64,000 nucleotides of DNA, from positions 17,763,410 through 17,827,409 of the forward strand of contig OZ017802.1 in assembly GCA_963969395.1 (NCBI GenBank), in the 5' to 3' direction. The notes below the pieces were generated by a model that was not told the origin of the DNA, did no database searches, and was given only the letters and a program-made list of their open reading frames with translations. This stretch comes from Pseudoscleropodium purum. Lineage: Eukaryota; Streptophyta; Bryopsida; Hypnales; Brachytheciaceae. Every line of letters starts with the position of its first letter. Positions within the stretch are counted from its first letter, which is position 1. The position numbers and the translations under genes were made by a program. Of the stretch, positions 23,136-38,208 are shown piece after piece.

Positions 23136-25463
23136 ACCAAGCAAAAAGAGGAGAATTTTTTTTATCACTTGTTAGGTTGTTGAAGAGACCATGGTAATAG
23201 GTCCACAATAATAGGTCCATAGTAATAGGTCCAAAACTTTATTGAAAATAATTTATTCTAACCAAAAAATTTAGATGGAATCTCTTAGAAATTGTATACT
23301 CATAGGCTCACAAGCTCATACTCACAAGCTCACAAAATAGCAACCCTACTTGTATATGCACACTTGACTTTAGAAGTAGTATGGCAACAAAATGAATCCA
23401 ATCCCACGTACAAACAAATGCACCTCCAATACTCTTGCCAAGAGCATCAATACATTGATACTTGTTAAATTTGACACATTGAAAGTTTACATCTTTTTTG
23501 AAGAGCCATCAAAAATTTTATCCCTCAACATTGAATATACTCCATTAATAGTCAATTGACCAATCATTAAGTAGAATTTAGGATTGACAATGATTTAAAA
23601 GGCCAATGCTTTGACATGTTAGAATGGAGTGGATTAAATGTGATTATGGGAAGTAGAGTCCAAGAAAAAAATGTAATGATATTGTTCTTGGTCTATGTGT
23701 AAACTATTGTTGTCAAGGTATGTTTGGTCTTGATGTATATGTGTACACAAAAAAAGATAATTTTGCACCAAAATTTACTTGATTTATATTCTAATTGGGG
23801 AAGAGAGTAAAATAGGATTCTATTTGTAAATCTTAATTGTTGAGTAGATTGTTTAAAACTTCTATACAGTGTACATATTGTTATTGAATGATTTTTTGAA
23901 TACTTTATAGCATATAGATATCTTAAATTAAAGATGGTGTGATGGTATAACAAAGCACTCTTCTATCCTTACTAAAAAGACATTGCAATTACAAATTCAA
24001 GGAACAATATTGGATATAGACAATTATTTTTCAAAGTTATTTATTGAAAATGTTGTTAAGTTCATGTAACAATTGTAGCTCATGTAATCTATTTTTTTTC
24101 CATTTTAATGTTTCCAAAAATTGTTAAAATATCAATTTTGTATCCCTGTCAGAAGATTGCATCATAAATGCTAGGATATATACAATTTTTTAATTGAATT
24201 TTTCTTAATTTGAGTTCAAATCTCTATTTATTGCTCCAAAAAAATTAATATAAAATACTTGTACTTTATATGATTTTAACCTCAAGGTGATCAAGCTTAC
24301 TTTAAAAAATCAAATGAATGTAAATTTGGAAATGTAATTGTGAAAAGTAAACATAAATCTATGAGGTAAATTATAATGAATGAAAATTTTGAAATTTTGA
24401 AATTTTGTATCTAAATATAAGTTAGTTATTTATCAAATGAGGATGTAATTTTCTTTTTAAGCTTAATGGCCTTGCAACCAATTTTGGGTTGCACTTGATA
24501 AACAATTAGGAAAATAGAGTGAAGTTCATGATGTAATTTGGTCTATAATCTTGAGGATTAAGTTTGTGCACTAAATTACACAAGCAATGGAACAAGTTCA
24601 TTGTGATTTGACAAATGACATGTAAGTTAGGATACTTATCTAGCTTATTTTTCACTACCTTACAAGGTTGCAAAGCTTCAGTTTTTATTTGATGCTTTAC
24701 AAGGGTCAATAATGATATTCTATAAGTTATTTCTTTTCAATGAATTGAACATATGTCCACACCCCAGATCACTTGAAATAAGCTTGTGGCACAATAAGTA
24801 TGTAATAGAGAAAGCAATAATAAATTTTTGCATTTATACATTTAAATGAAATAGGATGCAAGTGGTTGCATAAGTTTAGGATGCATGATGAATTGGTCAT
24901 CAATTTCAAAGGTGAAGGTTGTGAGAGCCCCTAAATGTAATTTACATGAATCCAACATCTATCATATATCTACCAAGAGAAGTTATTTATAGACAATGTC
25001 AAAACAATTTTCAAAGAAGAGATTGAATTGAAAGTAACTTTATTAACAATCATCTCCTCAAGAAGTTGCCATCCTTGCAATACAAGAAATGAATGCCAAC
25101 ATTAGGCCAACCACACATTAAGAACATTGCCCTTACAATGTCAATTCTACCACTTATCACTTTGTCTTTTCTACCATTTACCACTTTGGATACTCTGCCT
25201 ATTCATTTTCTATTCAAAAGTAGAGGTTGAGGTTCCAAAGGGAAAAAAAATTAGGTGTAATTACCTCACCATTTGTTTAACTGATTTAAGCAATTTTTCA
25301 CTTTATTAAGCTTGATAAAAGTCTCACATAATTTTTATAGAAAGGTCATTCTTATTGTAGAAAAATGCAATTATTTTGAGGGATGTAGAGCACTTGTCAT
25401 CTAAGTTTGGCATATCAAAGACCTTTGACAAGTATGGGTGCAAAAAGTTAATGCCATTCCTAA

Positions 25464-25700
25464 TAGCCAGGGAGAATTGACCCCTCTATGTACCCTGTGT
25501 TTTACCTTTTAAGAAAATATTGGAATATTTTATTTGCCACGTACAATCAAATTTGCAAAATTTGAATTCATATTTGCAATCAAAGACCCTGAATTAGCTA
25601 GGGGATGAGATGAAATAAAAAATTTAAGCGGCACAAAATAAGGGGCAATTTTGACATTTTACCCTCTAGCGGGGCAATACAAGGGTCAATCCTCTCTGGC
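25464..25700. mobile_element. Non-autonomous TIR element (MITE), 237 bp
   Basis: Its ends are inverted: GCCAGGGAGAATTGACCC near the left and, on the opposite strand, GCCAGAGAGGATTGACCC at the right. The direct repeat CATTCCTAA flanks it at 25455-25463 and 25701-25709. A 9-bp target duplication points to a Mutator-like element, though 8-bp hAT is not excluded because the left end carries two extra bases. It has no coding capacity. A degenerate relative lies at 6525-6730. Confidence 0.75.
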
Positions 25701-25859
25701 CATTCCTAACATCAAGTGCAAATATCCCATATACTTTTATGGAATTAGAATACACTACTATTGGGACCACAATGATTTGTTTTGCAAGCAACAACAACAA
25801 ATTCGTAACTGATATAACCTAACGTAAGTAAAATAAAAGTAAAGTAAGTAACTTACGTA

Positions 25860-26057
25860 CTAGGTTCCCAATGAGCGAGATTCACACGCTAAACCGCCAA
25901 AAGCTGGAACAGAAAGCAACTCAACAGATTCACACGCTACTAATGTGGGCTTCTCCCGTCCTTCCACTCCAAAGATAAGTTCATCGACGCAACGAATGAT
26001 GAAAATATCTCCGCCGATCAAATTCCAGCATATTTCATTCAATTCCTCTTTTTCCAT
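25860..26057 (-). CDS. Small divergent frame of unknown function
   Basis: A 65-codon minus-strand frame starts 246 bp upstream of the protease start and runs the other way. Its composition is more balanced than the AT-rich DNA to its left, but it has no motif I recognise and carries a short internal repeat (GCGTGTGAATCT). It could be the first exon of a divergent gene, a leader remnant, or chance. Confidence 0.2.
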   Translation of the reverse strand: MEKEELNEICWNLIGGDIFIIRCVDELIFGVEGREKPTLVACESVELLSVPAFGGLACESRSLGT

Positions 26058-26303
26058 CCATAAATTTGGATGATACCTCCAATATCGATGAAAATTATCA
26101 ACGAAAATATCAATCGACGAATGTGGGCATCATCGTTCCTCCAAGTCCCTTGATCTCGTGCAGGCCTTGGAAGAGGGGATCGAGCAAGGGAAGCTATATT
26201 ATCAAAAACCCGTTACTCCGATCATTTGTGAAGAATCTCGTTGCGGAAGAAATTTGTGCGGAGTGCGCGAGTTTTTGTGAATTTTGCGTTCTGTGGAGTA
26301 GCG

Positions 26304-29065
<2,762 letters not shown>

Positions 29066-29647
29066 ATATTTCTCTAATTGAAGAATTGGGACATAAATAT
29101 ATCTTCATCTCTCAGAGGAGCCGCTGTACAGATTGACTTAGCCCTCCTTCCTGCTGCCACAATGAATTCTGAATACCATCCTTTATACCTGGAGCCAACA
29201 TTGGATCCAAATAGGTTAGGTGTGTACTCGGGTTCTTGAGAACCGTTCACTGGAATATAGAATGCCAGGTATTACGAGTGTGGGTTGGTTCTACCACTTT
29301 GTGATACCGTTGCATAAGGTATAGGTTAGTGTAGATTTTATGCAGTTTATGTTCAAGAGTCTAGACTATTGAAATGGTATATTATTGATAATGAAGGTAT
29401 GTTCTGCTGCGTGTTCGCTTCATGTTCCGCAGGCATATTTAAGAAATTGTACGCTCTGTGGTCGGGGTTGGGTAAGCTTACATTATATCTTATAAGCGTA
29501 ACGGATGATTGCGTGTAATGCACATGTCTTAATCTTGGAAAGACGTTTTGTGTCCTTTGGATGATCAACCAGGCTTTGTGCATATTGGAGAATGGACAAT
29601 TTTATTGATGTTGCAGCCACATCATTGAGTTAACCTCTAAAGGTTGG

Positions 29648-30530
29648 AGACTATGTTTTCACCAAAAACACTCCAAAACTGTCATTTCTAATACAAGCAC
29701 CAAATTTTAGATGAAAAACATTTCTGGACACATATAACCTTAGGATCTTGTAGTAAACTAGTCTGAAAATGTGGGAAAAATTTCAGAATTTTTCACTATG
29801 TACATTGCAAGATATTAGCATTTGAAGTGACAAAAATCACCTTTTGGGCCCTATGAAAATATGGGCAATTGTACTTCACAAGGTCACATTTGTATGAAAA
29901 AATGTCTAAAATGGTGGTTACTCTTTGGATTCATTCTTCAAGTCAAGTTGGCTACATGCTTGGAAATTTTTAGATCATTTGGAGTTGCACAACATATAGG
30001 AAAAAACTAGGAAATAGAAAGAAGTACAAAATCATTCAAAATATTAAATTGTTAAGAATTTAATTATAAAATTGAAAAATTCAAATCCCAATGGAGGTAA
30101 TTTAGTAATAAACAATTTGCATCATTTTAATTTTTTTTTTTAATTATTAAAAATTGAGTTAAATAAAGGACTCCAGAGTTTATTTTCAAGTAGGGAATCC
30201 ATAACTACCAGCAAACTAGAACACCTCATAACCTTCATCTCATAAATTAAAATGGAATGATTTAAGAAATTTTTGGGTTGCCTATCAAGCATTGAAAATT
30301 ACATATCATGCAATAACTTTTGAACCATATAGTCAAAAGTTATGAAAATTGTTAGGCCTCAAAGCTACTCCTTGGAAAATGTTGTGTGAAAATTTCAGCA
30401 AAAATAAATAAAAATTCTATTCGTTGTGAGCTGCCTGAAAATTACTATGTTGCCAAAAAAAAATGTAGTTTTGACCTTCAGAGTTTAAACCTGGAAGGAC
30501 ATGAATATGTAGTCAAACCCCTACATCCTA
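29648..30530 (+). repeat. Dispersed ~0.9-kb repeat family A, copy 1
   Basis: Runs from GACTATGTTTTCACC to about the GTAGTTTTGACC block. The same order of landmarks (AACACTCCA-AACT, CACTTCACAAGGTCACATTTG, TTTGGATTCATTCT, AGTTGG-TACATGCTTG, ACATATCAT-CAATAA-TTTT) recurs at 36038-36965 and, inverted, at 42800-43668. It has no coding content; family and ends are unknown. Confidence 0.7.
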
Positions 30531-31254
30531 CATTTTGTAGCCTCCATTTTGTTGTTATATGAAACCCCTACATGCTCAAGGCCTTTTTTGAGCTTTTAGG
30601 AATTTGCTTTAAAGTGAATAAAAAGCCAAAATTTGATAAGTTGTATAAATTTTTGTTTGATTGTAACCATACAAATCCAAACTAGATATGTTAAGAGATC
30701 ACATATGCAAAGAAAATACAACATTACTTAGAGATTGAAAGATTGAAGTGGGATTGAAAGATTATAATGTTTAATTATGAGAGTGTTAAACTATGAAAGT
30801 GATTTGAAGTCTTTCAATCGTCTTTCCACATGTCAAATCCTAAAAATTGGTCACGAAAAATATATGAAGTTAAAGGACATAAGTGTACAACCTTGATCAA
30901 TTTATGTCTTTTCAAAATCTCTTCTACAATTTTTTTAAATGAATTTCTGATGTGGATTTTTCTTGGAGATTTAGTGTATTTGTCTATTTGAGGCTCATTT
31001 CCAAGAGCTCTCAACACTATGGAAAGTCGAAATTGCAATGGACACCCTTGCACAAAATCTTAAAAAGAAAATTATAATCAATCAATTTCAAAATGAAAAA
31101 TTTTGATGCTAAATTTTACTTCAAAAAGAATTTTTCAAAAATATAAGCTACTAAAAATTGCATCTTGGATAAGTTTCATTTAACTTGAAAGTGTTGTCGA
31201 CACCAAAATTTGTTGCCTTGGGCATTTAATGGTTAAGAGTGAAATATTTTATTT

Positions 31255-31470
31255 TTATTTTTGAGAGATAAAATCACATGTTTTGTATATTTCATAAGAT
31301 TTTCAGATCTTTTGGGGAATATTTCAAAGTATCATGAAGTTTTGAAGAAAAAGTGAAGAAAATTCAAATCAAATACAAAACATGCTCAAAAAATCTAAAA
31401 TTTTCATAATAAAATTATATTACAAAAATTATGATATAAATAAGAGTTCCATGACATTCTCAATTAAGAA
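31255..31470 (+). repeat. Dispersed repeat family B, copy 1
   Basis: Shares an ordered set of blocks (TTTTGAAGAAAA, TCAAATACAAA-CAT, AAAATTTTCATAATA, then TATTA-A-AA) with 33545-33760. A reversed version lies at ~32120-32215. Confidence 0.45.
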
Positions 31471-32119
31471 ATATAGTCAAAGATCTTCAATCTTAAACTT
31501 CAATATAATGCTATTTTAAAAAAAAAAATTAATTTTAGATTGAGTAGAAATTGTCTTTTAGAAGCTTCATTTTGTTAAATTTATTTAGAGGCTAAAGAAA
31601 TTTAAAATATGAAATATATTATATAGTTTTATTGTTTCTTTGACAAACTATATAGTATAAAATCACAAGATAAGTAGTATAACTTGAACTCAATTCAATT
31701 ATGTATATAAAGCATTAATAAAGTTGTACAAAAATAATTGGATGAAAATAGTTTACTCTTCGATGAGAAAAAAGATTGTTTGACTATCCATTGGACCTAA
31801 ATGGTTTTGCAATATCCTTTTAGGATTAAGTTCAAAACATTTTAGTTTTTATTTTATTTTATCTAGCATAGTTTATCAAAAAAAATGATACTATATACAT
31901 CAACATCCAATGTATTTCAATCTTTTGAGCTTTTTTCCCTTAAGACTTGAATTTAACATTCAAAATGACACCTTTTGCTTTTGAGCAAAAATGATGAAAT
32001 GAAGTTTCTAAAGTGCACTTTCTACCCCATTTGAAAATTTTGAAAAATCCCTTAGAATAAATACTTTAGTGAACTTTGAACTTTGAAGTTGAGGGTCTTG
32101 AACCACATTTAAAAATATG

Positions 32120-32215
32120 GATAGATATAGAAATTTTCTTTATACCACAATGTTCTACACTATAATTTTATTTTATTTTGAAAATTTTAGATTTTTCTAA
32201 CATGATTTGTATTTG
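32120..32215 (-). repeat. Dispersed repeat family B, inverted fragment
   Basis: Read on the minus strand it gives TCAAATACAAATCATGTTAG, AAAATTTTCAAAATA and GTAGAACATTGTGGTATAAA, matching 33645-33740. Confidence 0.45.
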
Positions 32216-33544
32216 ACGATCATTTGATCGAATGTACAACTAGTAACAAATCCTAATCAGATTGATCCATGTAGAGGATGCATTGTCCTCTCAACTAAAA
32301 ACCAAAACATTCTCTACAAATCTTTTAGTCAATTTTGGACTTAAATCTTGGTCAATTATAGAATTAAACCTACACTAACTGAAACGCCAACACTAAAATG
32401 AAACTATGACTACTAATGGTGGTTCACATTTATAGTATCAATTTGCATCCATAAAAAACCTCCAGTGCATGAAGTACACTAGTACCTAAAAAGTTTAGGT
32501 AGAAAGGACTTCCACAATAGCTCTCATATTCATATTGAACTAAAATTCTTTACCAAATGAGTAGAGACTCTTTCCTAGGTACAATCCTAAGGAACATATG
32601 GATTTGCTACTTCTATTTGAGGTATGTACTTACTGCTAATTTGATCACATTTTACTCACCATAATTTCCAATGAGCTTGAGCATTAGAAATAAATGCTTC
32701 TTTAGTATTTGGGCCTTTGCTGCAAATCCTTGTATGTTTTGAAATGTAGCCTCTTTGCCAAGCTCTTCTTTGTTCCAAAATCTATGTTAAATAATCCTAT
32801 ACTAGTGATTATAGGTCTAAACCAAAGGATTTTTTTTAGATCGATCACTTGATGTGTTGAGTATGTCTTTGATAGGCTGCCTTTGCAACATAATGCAAGA
32901 GTTCTATGACCTAGTATGACAAGATTGCAAGGTTGCTATATGTATCCACAAAGTACATGACATGCATGATAATTGTATTCTAAAATAGAGCAAGGTGTTA
33001 GTAATTTAGGATTTTTTCTTCAAACATATTATAGCAATTAAATGAAAATCTTATAAACAAAAATTAAAAGTTTTCAAGATTGGTTCATTTAAGATATAAT
33101 GAGTGACGTAAGTTTCTCCAAGTGCTACCACATATGACCTTCTCCATTTTTTAATTTTTTCTTCAAATTGAGACTTGAATTCATCAATCAACATTGAACA
33201 TGTGAAGTATGGTTTGAGCTAATCTAAAGTAGACCAAACCTAAAGTTTCGATCTCTTATTTTCACAATTGTTACGGAAATCTTTTTCTACATTCACTACA
33301 TCCCTATACAATACCTTTGATCTGTAGTTGTGATTAAAGATTGTGTCTTCTTTTGGCAATAGTACATGCAAGTTATTGAAGCACATGCATTGTGATTGAA
33401 GTTATACAAGAATTTTTCAATCTTCATATTGGCACTAAAATGCCACTCAAATTTTAGTAAAGGTATATCTATTTTTGACCTTACTTTGTATCTTCCATGT
33501 TTTTTCTTTTCAAGAGAGAATGTTTTTGGTTTTATTTTTTTTTG

Positions 33545-33760
33545 AGGTAAATTACATATCTAATAGTTGTCATAAAATTTTCAAATTTTTTGGTGAAAAT
33601 TTCAAACTATAATGAATTTTTGAAGAAAATATGAAGAAAGTTTATATCAAATACAAATCATATTCTAAAAAATGAAAATTTTCATAATAGAAGAACATTA
33701 TATTGTAGAACATTGTAGTATAAAGAAAGTTCTCGGTATCTCTTTGTATTTAGAAATCAA
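33545..33760 (+). repeat. Dispersed repeat family B, copy 2
   Basis: See copy 1 at 31255. This copy keeps GTAGAACATTGTAGTATAAA, which the inverted fragment at 32120 also contains. Confidence 0.45.
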
Positions 33761-34207
33761 TGGGGCTTTAATTAAATAAAGATTCTAAAATTAATTTTGG
33801 CACAAGAAGTTGGACAAATGCTTGATGTATCCGGAGTGGGGTCTTTGTCAATCTCTTTTACGTAGAAGTACCTTATAATATAAGGTATCTAAGATCAATT
33901 CCTATTTTCTACCTCGAAATTAACATCCTTTATATTGAGAGTCTCACTTATAATCCAAATGGTTATTCATGAGTGTTCACTATTGATTCCTTAGAGCATT
34001 CATTGTGAACATAGTATAAGGACCTAATAATGTCAACGGAAGGTATACATGGAATATAGCCCATAATTCAAATGGATCTTTTGCCACAAACTCTTTCCCA
34101 ACACAAGCCCACCACTTTGTATCCTAAATCATTAAAAGATATTCAACTGTTTTGGAAGGCTAGAAGTTCCTTGAGGTTTTTAAACTCTGGAAAATCGCTA
34201 CACCAGT

Positions 34208-34578
34208 CAGGGTTGACGAATCTCTACGTCCACCCGAAAAAGGTGTCCGTAACCCGGACATCGGGACGGTCGGATGCAGCATCCTTTCTGCCGTCGGAAA
34301 GCGGACGCCTTAGCCGCGGCGGATGGGCGGGGCAGACGGGCGACCGCGGGACGGTTGGAATAGGGCAGTCGGGGAAGCGGATGGGGGAGATGGTCAGCGG
34401 TCGGAGACTCGGAGCAGTCAAGCGGTCGAGGTGGACGGTCGAGGCGGACGGTGACGTCGGGCGCGGCGGACGGTCCATGCGGACGCTACGTCCACTAAAC
34501 TTGCGAATGTCAACGGACGCTACGGACACAGAGTCCGCGGTCGGACGTCCCGGACGTCCGACCGTCTTGTCAACCCTA
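34208..34578. mobile_element. hAT-like non-autonomous element with GC-rich core, 371 bp
   Basis: The left end reads CAGGGTTGACGA and the right end, on the opposite strand, TAGGGTTGACAA. The 8-bp direct repeat ACACCAGT flanks it exactly (34200-34207 and 34579-34586), the target-duplication length of hAT elements; a YAGGG terminus also fits. The core is extremely GC- and CpG-rich and made of CGGACGGTC/GGTCGGAC-type motifs, with a near-palindrome GTCGGACGTCC..GGACGTCCGAC near the right end. Long frames on both strands come from this composition and are not genes. Confidence 0.85.
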
Positions 34579-34586
34579 ACACCAGT

Positions 34587-36037
34587 TGCCTAGTATGGCA
34601 CATCGACTGCCATGTCACTAATTTATTAATTTATTTAAAATTTAACTTTGTTTTTCATTTTAAAATTAAAATCCTGACAGTGGCTATTCTTAAGCTTATT
34701 GATGAACTAGATTATTTGACTTTGAACCTTCTTAACTTAAATTTTTTGCACTCAAAAGTTTTGAAGTTTAAATCTTTATGGTTGTAAATTGAGTTTAGAG
34801 TCTATGGAAAAAATACTTAAAAAAATTGCTAAATATAATAAAGAAAATATAAAAAGAAAATATAAATTACTAATATTTCAAAGAGGGAATTAAAACTCAC
34901 TAATTCCAATAGTGAGATTGTTCTAGCAAAAAAACTTGACCATAGGGAATTTCTTTTTGAAAAATTGTAAAAATTGCATTTAGAGATGAATCCTACAAGT
35001 TATTTTTTCATGAAGATGCTCTAATTGTCCAAAAAACAAGATTGTCCATAATTTTCACATTACTTATTCAAATGATAATGAATCAAAGCTTTGAACTTTC
35101 TATGTAGACAAAAATATAATCTATGATAAAATGAATATAAAGTTAAAAAAATTACTACTCAATTTTCCCTATTTTGAGCTTATTTGGGTATAATTTTTGT
35201 TCCCAAGCACAAATTGAAAAAAAAAATTCTCACAAACCTTATTAGTTTTTCTATCTACAAAAAAGTTTCAAAAAATCATGAAAAAAATTGAGAGCGGAGA
35301 TACCTACCTGAAATCAAATTTAGGGGGATAAGGAGCATTCTTCTTCTAGCTATAGCAAGCTTCACCTTGCCTATATAAAGTACCTTGTACTCAATGTTGC
35401 TTTTGTTGTTCTTGATTGTCTCAACCATACATTGATGTAAAGTGAGAGAGTTGTTCAACTTTCCCATCTCGATCAAGGTCCTCAAACGTCTTAATTGTGG
35501 CAACAATGAGATCATTTATGGTCTTTTGCTTGATTAGGTGTTGTAATAACTAGATACTATTAAGAAAATAAGAGTTAAGGACAATTAAGTTCAGATTATT
35601 TGTTGGTTGGAACTTAAGAGGTTGTAAAACAGTGTGGGCATTAAGAATGGATCCTATAAATGGTTGTGAAATGGACATGAGTTGGTTCTGAAATTGACCA
35701 GTATAGTCATTGAATGAACCAAGGAAAAAAAACATTATTAATTGCAAGAGCCAATCGTTCTCTTTGTTTTCCCCATTTTTATTTAGAATTTCAAGTGAAC
35801 CGTTTATGAAAGACCTAGGGTCACAAATGGGGACCTATGACCCAACTCGTTTGAAAATTCATAAGTAATTCAAAAATCTTTTGAAAAATATGAAACTACT
35901 TGGATTAGATTCCTCATCAATTTTTCTTAGTCTGAAAAATGAGCTAAAAATATTCCCGTCTAAAAAAATACATGAAAAAGACGGACCAGCCCTTAGATGC
36001 ACCATTTCTGAGCCTCCTACCTTAACTCCTTAAGATT
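34587..36037. other. AT-rich intergenic DNA, nothing recognised
   Basis: Only short AT-driven frames are present (for example 35276-35515 and 35550-35747, minus), with no motif or splice structure that supports a gene. Confidence 0.55.
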
Positions 36038-36965
36038 CTTGACTATGTTTTCACCCAAAACACTCCAGAACTACCACTTCTAGTACAAGTACCAAATTTT
36101 AGAAAAAAACATTTTTGGACCCATATGTCCATTGGATTTTGTAGTATATTGGTTTGAAAGATGTGGAATATTTTTTTAAATTTTTTACCTTGTAGATTGT
36201 AAGATATTAGTGTTTGAATTGGCAAAAATCCCTTTTTTGGTCCTATAAAAAACAAGACAATTGCACTTCACAAGGTCACATTTGTATAAAAAAATGTTCC
36301 AAATGGTGGTGCCCCTTTGGATTCATTCTCCAAGGCAAGTTGGTTACATGCTTGAAAAAATTCAAATCATTTGGAATTGTACAACATTTAGGGAAAAAAT
36401 AGAAAGTAGAAAGAAATAGAGAATGATTCAAAATACCAATTTGTTAAGAATTTAGTTATGGAATTGAAAAATGAAAATTCCAATCATTGTTGTAATACAA
36501 TAATAAAAATTCTATGACTATGCTTTCATTTTTCCAAAAATATTGAAAATTGAGTTAAATAAAAGACTTCAAAGTTTATTTTAGTGTAGAGAATCCATAA
36601 TTGGCCATAAACAAAAACTCTTCATAAATTTCATCTCATTAATCAAAATGGAATGATTCAAATCTATCCATATATATATATATATATAAATCTAAAAAAA
36701 TGATTTCAAAATTTTTCATTCTTAAAAGTGATTTAAAAAAATTTAGGAGCTGCTTGACCTACCTAAGGGCATAGAAAAATACATATCATACAATAATTTT
36801 TTAATCATGTAGTGAAAGTTATGAAAATTGTTGGTCCTTACGGGTATTACTTGTACATATATTGTGTAAAACTTTCAAAGAAGAATTTGAAAAAATCCAT
36901 TTATAATGAGCTGTCCAAAATCACTATATTGCCAAAATATGTAGTTTAGTCTTGTAGGGATTAAA
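36038..36965 (+). repeat. Dispersed repeat family A, copy 2
   Basis: Direct copy of 29648-30530 with insertions and deletions. It contains a TA microsatellite at about 36670-36688 that copy 1 lacks. Confidence 0.7.
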
Positions 36966-38094
36966 AACAAGATGTTGAACCCATCTTTCTTCAAAGTGTT
37001 GATCAAACTGTCATTTCTTAGGTGTGGTCTCACATTGTCAAATTTCATGTATATGGAATTGTTAGTCTTGGATGCCTAGTCAATTCTTCCAAATGGCTAG
37101 CAATACTTTTTCCTACAACATGTCTTTGATATATGAACTTGTCAATTGATTGAATGTACTTTGTCTCTATTGTGCCTCTTCAACAATTAATTCTTGCTAT
37201 TACGTTGTGTCGACTCTTAGAAGACAAATGGCTATATGCTAATCTTGCCATCAAAAAGACAATTGAATTATGTATCATGTCATGGCCAAGCAACAACAAG
37301 AAGGAATATGACCTTTGTCATGAATCTTTTGTTCTTGGTGGTGTGATGAGGCTCTTTCTTACCTTCAACGAAGTAAAACCTTCTCACATTCTTGTTGAGG
37401 CTAAACCACTTCTTGTTCTAATGGATTCCATTCATCATAAACTCAAACTCCCCTACTTGGTCCAAATCAAGTGTTTTTTTTCATTTTTTATGAGGTGCCA
37501 AAGTGACAATAAATTATTTTATAGTGGTGCTCCAAATTTCAACATTCATCCACATATTAGATAGAAAATTTCACATTTGTACATATCACATGTCCATAAT
37601 TCTATTTTCATCCACAAAATAGTGACTTTATCCAACATTTTTTTAAATTCAAAATTTTCAAGCAAAAAACTTCATATTTTGTTGCTGTTTTTAGCCAAAT
37701 TATTATTTTCTTGGTGCAATTTGACACTAGAAAGCCAAAAAAAAAAAAAAGGCTTGGTCCAAATGCAACATGTAATACTTGTTGCAAACAATCTTATTAT
37801 TATTTGTCAAATAAAGCTCGATGGAATTCATATGATGAACTTATCGTCCTTTATGAGGCAATGAATTGTGGTCTTGCTCATTTTCAAATTATTGTGTCTC
37901 TTCTAGAGTAGTTTGACTTCCAATAAATGCTTTTGCATTTTTTTAAGCCAACAATTTACAAAGTACCAAAATAGATGATTTGCAAGGATACGGCAGCTTG
38001 TCCTTCAAGGGCTAAGATTAGCCAATACTTAAACAATCTCACTGCTTGCATCATCAAAATACTTTTCATGGAATGACTTGATCATGAGCTTCAT
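36966..38094. other. Gene-poor stretch with degenerate frames
   Basis: Frames at 37154-37564 and 37711-37911 are longer than the local average. The latter reads CNTCCKQSYYYLSNKARWNS, with a short Cys pair, but nothing is recognisable. The end (37911-38005) repeats the segment at 10713-10805. These may be remains of a mobile element. Confidence 0.35.
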
Positions 38095-38115
38095 TTTATT
38101 TTATTTATTTTTATT

Positions 38116-38208
38116 TGAAACAGAAGGGACGAAAGCCCAATGCTCAGCTTTATTTTTATTTTTAATTATTTTTTAAGTTTGAAACAGAAGGGACGAAAAC
38201 CCAATGCT
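38116..38208 (+). repeat. Two direct copies of a 29-bp block, 64 bp apart
   Basis: TGAAACAGAAGGGACGAAA-CCCAATGCT occurs at 38116-38144 and 38180-38208 with a single mismatch, embedded in ATTT-rich sequence. A higher-GC piece (CATCCGCTCTGGCCGCCCGG) follows at ~38248. Confidence 0.65.

Larger units (their letters stand above)
19740..25463. other. AT-rich gene-poor region
   Basis: About 5.7 kb with no recognisable gene. It contains a dispersed repeat at 20370-20590, a 39-bp exact direct repeat near 21.6-21.9 kb and a 46-bp tandem with an inverted arm at 22.9-23.1 kb, described separately. Remaining frames are short and AT-driven. Confidence 0.6.
30531..34199. other. AT-rich region with a second repeat family and no gene
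   Basis: Two direct and one inverted copy of another repeat (family B) are listed separately. Other frames are short and without family likeness. Confidence 0.55.

Noticed and set aside
24195..24245. Second tRNA-like T-arm word (GAGTTCAAATCTC)
   Set aside because: Surrounding sequence does not form the rest of a cloverleaf and is AT-rich noise.
34072..34593. Plus-strand 173-codon frame and the overlapping minus-strand frame
   Set aside because: Both cross the hAT-like element and are products of its GC-rich CGGAC-type repeats; the frames run across the target-site duplications.
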